This document shows positions 57,051-64,000 of a DNA stretch of 64,000 nt, in pieces (position 1 is the first letter of the stretch; the number at the start of each line of letters is the position of its first letter). The translations under genes and the position numbers were made by a program. The stretch is from assembly GCF_009727055.1 (NCBI RefSeq), contig NC_052355.1, positions 2,677,526 to 2,741,525 on the forward strand, given 5' to 3'. The notes under the pieces were generated by a model. The model was not told the origin of the DNA, did no database searches, and saw only the letters and a program-made list of their open reading frames with translations. The stretch comes from Benincasa hispida. Taxonomy: Eukaryota > Streptophyta > Magnoliopsida > Cucurbitales > Cucurbitaceae.

Positions 57051-57149
57051 CTGCGAGGGGGGTTCACGAAGGAGATTAAGAGAAACTAATCCTAACTATA
57101 ATATATATTAATTTCCTATAATCTAACCCTCAGTATAATATATATAATC
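57051..57149. other. Segment between two adapter junctions, probably chimeric
   Basis: 99 bp bounded on both sides by junction adapters. It starts CTGCGAGGGGGG and turns A/T-rich. Sequence on either side of a mate-pair junction comes from sites kilobases apart, so its placement here is not trustworthy. Confidence 0.7.
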
Positions 57150-57187
57150 CTGTCTCTTATACACATCTAGATGTGTATAAGAGACAG
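57150..57187. other. Nextera/Tn5 mosaic-end junction adapter, copy 2
   Basis: A second exact 38-bp copy: the mosaic end CTGTCTCTTATACACATCT at 57150-57168 and its reverse complement at 57169-57187. Flanks are TATATAAT and ATATATATTAT, so an A/T repeat may have been the gap being filled. Confidence 0.95.
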
Positions 57188-58287
57188 ATATATATATTAT
57201 CAAAGAATTGTATTAACCGATTGTGTGAAAAAAATCACGTTTTAGATTTTTTTTTATTCAATATTATTAGAAATACATAAAAAAAAAAAAAACTTTTATC
57301 TTGGTTAAAAGGTTACTGAAACAATGAATAAAGGTAAGGGTTTAATTACTTTCACCCCATGCTGACGTCATCTAAAGAACCCCAAAAACAAGGCTTTAGA
57401 AAATGGACCAATCTTTAGAAATAAAAACATAAAAGGGCCCATTTTGATCTATTTTCCTCACAAAAGAGTGGGCTTTTTCTTTTTCTTTTGATTTATTAAC
57501 TTTTTTTATTGAATATAGCTAATTAATTAAAACTAAGATACTAATTTACAGAAGTCAATGCAATTAGTTATTTAACTAAAATAACTCGATAATATTTCTT
57601 TAAAATATATTCCTAATGCAATTTTTCAAAGCATAACTATGCAATTACTTTTGTTTTATTAATTAGTAAACAATATCTTAAGTATATTTGATTATTTAAT
57701 TATGACTAGTTAGTTATTTATCGGGATTAGTTTTTATCACTTCATTCACTATTAACATATCATAATTATAAAATGTTTTCCTCTCATTTCTTCACTTTTT
57801 ATGTAATATAATTTTTTGTTAAAGTATATTTTGTTATATTATTCAATGAAGGTTAACTTCAATTTATATTACTGATATTAAACTCAATTAATTCAGAATA
57901 ATAAAATATTAAATTGTAATTAATAAGACGTTTATTCCATAAATTAAACACAAACATAATATTTTGTTTATTAAATTTTGATAGTATTTCTCATCCACAA
58001 CCAAAACACAATCATCTTTGATTCTTATGCATATTACTTCTAGACATCCTTTATTTTCAGACATCTATAAAATTTTATACCAAACAGCTCCTAAATGAAC
58101 ATGTATAAATTTTAACATATGTGCAACTTCTATTTTCAAAAGGTTCAAATATAAAATAATAATTTTAAAAAAGTAAGAAACAATATTTTCAATTATGTTC
58201 AATTCATATGAAAAGGAATAAGATTCCAATGTCAAAGAAGGTTCCTATTGTTTGGAGGAGAAAAAAACATGTTTCTTTTTCGGTGCT
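57188..58287 (+). other. Intergenic region upstream of the EF-hand gene
   Basis: AT-rich, no gene. A perfect TGACGTCA palindrome, the core bound by many plant bZIP factors, lies at 57363-57370, about 1 kb ahead of the EF-hand start. It is isolated, and its use is speculative. The rest is A/T-rich with no identifiable repeat ends. Confidence 0.45.
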
Positions 58288-58294
58288 TATAAAT
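58288..58294 (+). promoter_or_regulatory. Candidate TATA box of the EF-hand gene
   Basis: TATAAAT, 73 bp upstream of the chosen ATG. A start of transcription 25-35 bp downstream would give a leader of about 45 nt. Spacing is normal for a plant gene. Confidence 0.5.
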
Positions 58295-58366
58295 GACTAA
58301 GTATCGTGTTGAAGTTTGTTCCATCTCCAAAATTCTCCTAGAAACAAAGATAGCACTATTATAATA

Positions 58367-58888
58367 ATGTACATCCCACGTCTTCAAGTTTCGATGGCTA
58401 AGTATGAAGCAAATAAGTTGATCAAGAAGCATGATAAAATTGGTGAAGGTGTTCAACTAAAAGCTCTCAATCCCATTGCTCGAGGTTCAGCTCAAATCAA
58501 CAATAATCAAGGAATGGAAACGAAAATCTTAAAAACTAACGACCATGTTGCGCTCATGTTTAGTTCAAATGTTCATATCAAACCAAATAAGCAAAAAGGA
58601 GGAAAAGCTCACGTACCTACCTCAAGAGTTCTTGATATAAAGGCGTCTAGTATGCAATTTAGTCGAGAGCAGATAAAGGAGATTTTTCAATACCATGATA
58701 GTGACAATGATGGTTTTCTCAGCATAAAGGAGGTAACAAAAGCTTTTGGTTTTCTTGGCTCAATTCTTCCATTCTACAAAGCCTACCATGGGATGGTGTA
58801 TGCCGATACTAATAATGATGGCGTTATCAGTGAGGACGAGCTCGACAAACTCATTGATTATGCGATTAAATTTATCAATAAGAAATGA
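58367..58888 (+). CDS. EF-hand calcium-binding protein (calmodulin-like), single exon
   Basis: 173 residues from the first ATG of the open frame (MYIPRLQVSM); a second ATG at 58394 (MAKYEANKL) is possible. The C-terminal half has two canonical EF-hands. Loop one, residues 111-122, is DSDNDGFLSIKE, with Asp at 1, 3 and 5, Gly at 6 and Glu at 12. Loop two, 147-158, is DTNNDGVISEDE, with Asp1, Asn3, Asp5, Gly6 and Glu12. Both should bind calcium. They are separated by a helix pair with a FGFLGSILPFYKAYHGM linker. The first 95 residues are basic and polar with no recognised domain, and no signal peptide or membrane span is present. Plant proteins with paired EF-hands mostly act as calcium sensors. 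The partner and pathway are unknown here. No stop or shift disturbs the frame, and a TATA box and polyadenylation signal frame it well. It may be an intact small CML-type gene, or an intronless copy. Confidence 0.85.
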   Translation: MYIPRLQVSMAKYEANKLIKKHDKIGEGVQLKALNPIARGSAQINNNQGMETKILKTNDHVALMFSSNVHIKPNKQKGGKAHVPTSRVLDIKASSMQFSREQIKEIFQYHDSDNDGFLSIKEVTKAFGFLGSILPFYKAYHGMVYADTNNDGVISEDELDKLIDYAIKFINKK

Positions 58889-58984
58889 TCTTTTGAGCTA
58901 CATTCACACGAATTTTATGTACTAAGATAAATTTGCATTTTGAAGTCAACCATGGAAAATTATAATTTAGAATAGTATATTTGA

Positions 58985-58990
58985 AATAAA
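58985..58990 (+). terminator. Candidate polyadenylation signal of the EF-hand gene
   Basis: AATAAA, 97 bp after the stop codon and followed by T-rich sequence, well placed for a plant 3' untranslated region. Confidence 0.45.
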
Positions 58991-59379
58991 GAATTGATCT
59001 ACTTTCTTACTTTTACTTGGGTTGATTATTTGTGATGTTCACATCTCTGTATTAATAATGTAGCAAGCATAAAAAATATTATTAGTTTGGCCTTACTCAA
59101 AGCATCATAAAGCCAAAACAAACTATAAAATTTGATGTGTCCACTCGATTCAATATTTATATCATATATTAGTATGGTTATAATCTAAACATCTTTTTAA
59201 TCCAATCAAAAGATAATATTTGACATATTATATATGAATCATACAGAGAATATATAATATAGAAAGGGATCTAGAATCAATGCATATGAACAACATCTAT
59301 CTTAACATTTGAAGAAAGACACGTTAAATAAGGCATTTTGGTAAATCACAAATTTTCACGTCATTATTTTTAAATTAAG
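58991..59379. other. Intergenic, AT-rich
   Basis: No gene or recognised repeat. TATA-type words at 59226-59260 reflect composition. Confidence 0.4.
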
Positions 59380-60010
59380 GATGAATTTCATTCTTAGTAA
59401 TCCGCCCTCCAAGCCCTCCCGCACAACCTTCTTCTTCTTCCCTTCCCGAGCACTTTACCAACCTTCTTCTTGCCCCAAATTCTCCAATCGCATATCCAGC
59501 AGCCCCATCCTCACCTTCAACATCATCACCGAAACATTCCCTTCCACCGCCGCATATTGATGACCCACACGATTTGGGTGAAGGCACGTCTGCCCAACCC
59601 AAAAACGTTGCTGGCGAGACATCGTAGGCACCACCCACTGTCGCCTCCTTGGCTGCTGAGTTAGCAGAAATGCGGTCCCTCTTCTCCCAAGAACAACAAC
59701 TCTTTGCTCAGCAACAAGCCTTCTTCAACCAGAAATTTGATGTTGGTAATGGAGCAATGCGACGATATACAGCGCAGTGTTGCTACGTCAAGGGAGGCAT
59801 TGATCAATATTCAGTGCAACATTTATAAGGTTCATCAGCAACCAAAGACAGATTGCGGACTGCAACCATGAGTACTTTAATTTTCTCACAGCATATCTTC
59901 ATAGTCCCATGTGTACCTCCGCATCTCAGGCAACACTTGATTTTTGAAGAAGCTCCTTCGTACCACCTCAAAACCCTCCTCCAGACCCTCCCTACTCCTC
60001 AACAATAATC
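59380..60010 (+). pseudogene. Athila-like env-position ORF remnant
   Basis: GC-richer than its surroundings. Conceptual pieces include a Pro/Ser-rich N-terminal part and a Gln-rich helical stretch, EMRSLFSQEQQLFAQQQAFF (about 59668-59730), followed by a frame with KGGIDQYSVQHL. The extra open frame located between integrase and the 3' LTR in Athila/Tat elements has this kind of composition. It is broken by stops and shifts. The assignment rests on position ahead of an Athila-like 3' end rather than on a strong motif. Confidence 0.45.
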
Positions 60011-61186
60011 TTATTATTTTTATGCAGCCAATTCTATATTTTTATTCAATTCATTATTTTCTGAGTTTAACGAAATTCTTGGATTCTTTGTATAGGCAAC
60101 AATTTTGTATTGCGTTAATTTTTAATTATTTGTTTATACTTAGTTATATTCAATACAACTAAGTAGCAATTATCTCTTTTTGCCTGTGCCATTTTCTTTA
60201 TCATCCTTTGTCAATATTTGCGATATTTCTTTATCTTTTACTTTTGCGTTATTCATTGTGCTGCCATGATGAATAATATGGCATTCACATTAGAAACATT
60301 TTCCCACACTTTTGTAATCATTAACTAGCAATTAGTTAATTCGTAGCTTAGCAATACTTTACCTTTTATCCTTCAAAATTCTACTCAAATCTTCTTTTTG
60401 AAGTTTGTCTAAGTGTTTCTATCTATTTTCAAACAAACAATTGAGAACCTTTGCGCATCTCTAAAATTTGGAGGTGGGGAAGTCTAAGCAGATGAAATGG
60501 AAGATTATGCGGCTCATTTAGAAAATGCGTTCATTTTCAATTCCACAAAAAAAAAAAAAAAAATATTCATACAGATTCCAATGTCAGCGCAAGTGAAAAC
60601 CCAAAACATTCCCAACCTGATAAGAGTTAGTTGTGAAAGGAGCCTGCTCGTAGTTGGATGTTCGCATGACACCTGTGGGAGCAAGTCAAAACGAAGGTGG
60701 GTTTCCAAGAACAACGCGATATGAAAAGAGAAAAATGCAAAAGAAAATAAAAGAATGCAAGAGACAACTCCTCTGAAATTCATGAGTTAAAGTTGAAATT
60801 GGCACACAACAGTGGTTGGATGTTCGCATGACACCCGTGGGAACAAGCCAAAATGAAGGGTGTAACCATGATCAACAGTCTCTAATAAATAATGCAAAAA
60901 TTTAACCATCGCATACGGACGCATCAAGTTGTTTTGACAAAGAAGAGGTAAACATTCTTTTTAAAACTAGAAAAACTTTTTTTAGCAGAAATTTGTAGTA
61001 TAGAAGAATAAAGTAGGGCTTTGATACGGCTTAGCAAGGATAGAAGGAAATTGCATTGTTAAGTAATGTGCCTAAGTGGAGCATTCGGAGCAACCAATTG
61101 ACGGAAAAATTTAGGATAGGAATTGAGCTTTATTGTCTTAGTAGAAGATATGCATGAGGACAAGCATATATCTAAATTTGGGGGTG
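60011..61186 (+). other. Athila-like 3' untranslated region with polypurine tract
   Basis: It is homologous to 5352-6771. Two copies of the GTTGGATGTTCGCATGACAC block (60651-60696 and 60812-60858) are each followed by GGGAGCAAG or GGGAACAAG and AAAAcGAAGG/AAAATGAAGG-type wording. A hairpin TATGCATG-AGGA-CAAGCATA (61149-61168, one mismatch) and a polypurine tract AAATTTGGGGGTG end at 61186. No gene. Confidence 0.75.
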
Positions 61187-63205
61187 TGTTAACTTGTAGA
61201 AATATAAGTTATTTATACTGCTTTATTTAGATATTGTGGTTAAAAGAGAGGAAAGTTGCGTCAATTATATAGAAATAGGCTAAGAACTACAATAATTATA
61301 AATTTTCGTCAATACACCCACTAACACCATTGCGATAGTAGAAAAGAATCTTTCAAGTCTGTTTTGTAGGAAATCCAGTCACCGTATGCGTTCATGGCTC
61401 AAGAGAAAAAGATTAATGCATCTACGTCGCAGTGCACCCATCATTCAGGAATGAATAGACGATCAACATAATGATGGCACACGCGACAATCGATCTAGAG
61501 CTGAATTTCAACCACATGCGGTAATAAAAACAACACCGCATGCGAGGACACGATCGGAAGATGCAAATGAGCAACGCAATCGTGGAGGATTTTGACACGT
61601 GTACAACTAACCATTGTGTATTTTTGACGGACTGATTGCATAACAGAAGGAATATTTATTCCACCATTTTCGGAATTTCCATAACAATAAAGTGAGGACC
61701 ACAAGTTAGAGAGTCAAAGCTTTCATCTATAAATACCCTCAAAGAATTCACTAAAAGATATACTTGATACGGGGGATAATTGATACGAGGCTATTGAGAG
61801 AGAGGCTGATCTGAGTGCTAATCGAAGAAGATCTGGGAAGAAAAGAGACAAGGCCAAGAAGTGAGTCTCAGGGCGAATCATTCCAAATCCCCACCGTGAA
61901 ACTCTGTACCTAGAACAACTCTACCGGTTGAGCAAGCCTGAGAGGGAAGCTCATCCTTCTATTCACTCCATCTACGCCGACAAGAAACCCCTCCATCCAG
62001 ATTGGTGTCAAGACATTGGCACTCTTCTATATCTGTTTCTAACTCTTATTCATCAATTGTATTTCATCTTCTTAGTCTAAATCATTCACAACCATGTATC
62101 AAATGCTTGATTTTATAATTAATTGTCATGATCATTCTCATTTCCACATTTCTGTCTATTTCCGTTCCTCCATTAATCGCTTTCTCCACGATGTTTTCTT
62201 AATCCCTTGGTAATTAATATGAATTAAACAAATAACTTAACCTGTGCAAAAGAAATAAAGATGTTTAGCTAAAGCATGCTAGACAGCATCTTCACCTATG
62301 AGAGTAGAAGTGAAGATATCATTCAGATCTGTCGAGAGAAGGTTAGAAGAATGCGTTAACTAAAGCGAGAATTAATTTCAGAGATGGAAGCAACCTTGCG
62401 TTTACTACGTTCGTCCCTGTTTAACCACAAAGATGTGGGAAACGTGGTCGATCACCGAGAGGTGTACGCCAAGGGAAAGCGGAACCATACTTATATCTTA
62501 ACGTAGTTAAGGAACTTGCGATGTTTATATTCATTATCCTTTCTCTTTCTGCTTCGCACATGAGCCTTGCCACCGCATAACACGATCTTTGTATATTCTT
62601 CACAGTCAGTCTCAACCTTGGTATCCTGTATCATGTAACATATATCTTGTATCATCATAGCTTAGGTTTATTTTACCACACTTTACTTTTAACGCAATTT
62701 ACTTTATTACCGTATTTTTTATCTTTACCTTACTGCACAATTTACTTTAACACATGTACAAACCACACTTTATTAAATTGAAAAACCCTCGATCGCATAT
62801 ATCACAAATATAACGCAATTAACCTAAAATAATCCCTGTGTTCGACCTCGGATCACATCGAGAAACTTGCGGTGGAATTATACCTGGTTCCAATGCAAGG
62901 AAACTTGTGACAACGCATAGTATACTACAAGATTCTTATAAATAACGCATATCTAGAAGTAGTATCACATAAATAAAGTGTGTCTGAATAAGCATAACAC
63001 AACATCCACATTCCATTTCCATTCCAAGTCATTGAGTTTATGGTAACATGAGCTTGCATGATCCATCATTTATCACAATCCATATGCCTATTTAGAATCA
63101 CCGTATCTTAAGCGTTGTATGACATAAGAAGATAAATTTTATGCACATCAAGTTTATGACATCATCGAATTCTATCCTTACATTGCATCTTATGTCGTAA
63201 AAAGT
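61187..63205 (+). mobile_element. Ty3/gypsy LTR (family B), about 2.0 kb
   Basis: It starts TGTTAACTTGTAGAAATATAAG after the polypurine tract and ends just before a tRNA-Asp-type primer site at 63209. It carries a TATAAATA box at about 61728. Further on are AACCTTGCGTTTACTACG and CACCGAGAGGTGTACGCCAA (62388-62470), and TCCCTGTGTTCGACCTCGGA (about 62832). The exact terminal CA is unclear. A polypurine tract on its left and a primer site on its right mean it is linked to internal sequence on both sides. Confidence 0.8.
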
Positions 63206-63208
63206 TTA

Positions 63209-63225
63209 TGGCGTCGTTGCAGGGG
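63209..63225 (+). promoter_or_regulatory. Primer binding site, tRNA-Asp type
   Basis: TGGCGTCGTTGCAGGGG matches, with two differences, the sequence complementary to the 3' end of plant tRNA-Asp (TGGCGCCGTTGCCGGGG) used by Athila/Tat elements. It defines 63209 onward as the 5' internal end of an element. Confidence 0.8.
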
Positions 63226-63338
63226 ATTGGTTAACGATTATTGTTTGAGTATGTTTGCGGTATTTTGCAGGACAGACCTCTTTGTACTGGCTGTTCAACG
63301 CGAAGACAGTTTATGAGTACTGGTACCCATAAACTGAT

Positions 63339-63525
63339 ATGGCAGATAATATGGACAACGCGGTTCCCGCATGGAATCAAGAGGAAGGGGCGATACGGAT
63401 AGTAGAGGAGAATGCAAGGTTCGAAATAAAACTACTCATCACCCGGTGTTACCCCGAGGGTATTAGACTGTATTTATTCCCTTAAAACTTGAGGGACAAA
63501 ACCAAGAGGTGGGGTGTGACATGCG
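63339..63525 (+). pseudogene. Gypsy gag N-terminus, deleted
   Basis: An ATG 114 bp after the primer site opens MADNMDNAVPAWNQEEGAIR and reaches NARFEIK. It then jumps to IRLYLFP, a stop, and NLRDKTKRWG. The second block is the LFPFSLRDKAKxWL-type core of retrotransposon gag with its Ser/Phe position changed to a stop at 63483-63485. About 60-80 residues that normally separate the two blocks are missing. No pol follows within the window, and the sequence after about 63525 is unrelated. Confidence 0.75.
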
Positions 63526-64000
63526 TCCACTGACGAGAGTAGGAGGTGATGTTGCTCTGTAAAGCCGGCCTCACGCAGTTTCCTCCAATCTAAAGGCAAT
63601 GCACTCTAGGCTTTCGTCAAGAATGCAATGTCCAACTCCCATCTTGAAATGGGCGATCAAGTAGAACTCTTCCAAGTCCCATCCAAGTAGAAGGAACAAA
63701 CCTCCAACCACCTTAAAGCCCCCACATGGGTTACAAGCCTTTGCTACATGGCTTGACGATGGTCTTTCTTCACACTTCAATACATAAACAATTATGTAGT
63801 TTGATAATTTTCCATTGTGGGACAAGTATGACAATGGAAGTTAATGTTCTCCTCCCAAACTTGCAATGGCTTTTTTTTTAGAAAAACACCACAAGTATAT
63901 CGTATAAGTCGTCACAAGAATAAAATTATCTCCTTTGGCGCCATAAATACATTTATTATATGAAAAAAAATTCCATGGAAAGTAAATATGTGAAACTAAT
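63526..64000. other. Unassigned right edge
   Basis: A minus-strand frame of 87 codons (63571-63834) shows KMGVGHCILDESLECIAFRL and GGLFLLLGWDLEEF but resembles no family I can name. The T/A-rich tail has a TTGGCGCCA-type word at about 63938. It could be another transposon edge or a gene fragment continuing out of the window. Confidence 0.3.

Noticed and set aside
57013..57187. A novel perfect inverted-repeat mobile element
   Set aside because: The repeat is exactly the Tn5 mosaic end used in sequencing libraries, so it is an artefact.
58316..58366. Upstream start for the EF-hand protein
   Set aside because: The frame extends to a TTG, not an ATG, and lies within the likely 5' leader after the TATA box.
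63571..63834. Minus-strand 87-codon frame as a named gene
   Set aside because: No family recognised and it lies next to a truncated retroelement, so it was left as unassigned sequence.

Overview
This window is plant nuclear DNA, most likely from a eudicot. I suspect Cucurbitaceae because of the style of the repeats and the gene relatives, but that is a guess. It is AT-rich and contains spliced genes, Ty1/copia and Ty3/gypsy (Athila/Tat-like) LTR retrotransposons, tRNA-derived SINEs and MITEs. Roughly two thirds is retrotransposon debris stacked in nested layers. I can support only two host genes. They are a five-exon short-chain dehydrogenase/reductase resembling NADPH-dependent pterin aldehyde reductase (15609-19275, +) and a single-exon EF-hand calcium-binding protein (58367-58888, +).

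Layout. 1-11260 holds gypsy fragments: a cut-off minus-strand LTR, an Athila-type pol 3' half, an opposite-strand LTR with its polypurine tract, a misplaced protease fragment, a 1.67-kb LTR (6772-8444) and a second LTR split by a third. 11262-13815 holds a copia LTR piece and a copia RT/RNase H remnant with its 3' LTR. 13816-19360 is the SDR gene with its flanks, with an antisense SINE in intron 4 and a sense SINE just downstream. 19820-23790 is a copia 5' half flanked by inverted copies of another repeat. 23791-29640 is AT-rich intergenic DNA with a Tourist-like MITE, a tandem duplication and a foldback element. 29642-37300 is decayed minus-strand copia DNA with a nested solo LTR carrying a perfect CAATG target duplication.

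39013-56840 is the main nest. The two ends of a plus-strand Tork-like copia element flank about 12 kb of later sequence. Its 5' LTR is itself split by a solo gypsy LTR, and its gag-protease region by a GC-rich hAT-type MITE. The 12 kb contains a 9.5-kb minus-strand copia element with both LTRs (43245-52777), a minus-strand Athila fragment and one more copia LTR fragment. 57188-59360 holds the EF-hand gene. 59380-63525 is an Athila-like 3' end, LTR, primer binding site and gag start in one line.

The most useful observations are two kinds. First, there are clear assembly artefacts: two 38-bp head-to-head Tn5 mosaic-end junctions at 57013-57050 and 57150-57187, and an N at 43989 flanked by an exact 34-bp duplication. 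Second, the copia LTR family carries unusual arrays of a degenerate CGATCGTTTAG motif in both LTR and leader. I see no CRISPR array, rRNA gene, functional tRNA gene or bacterial-type gene cluster.
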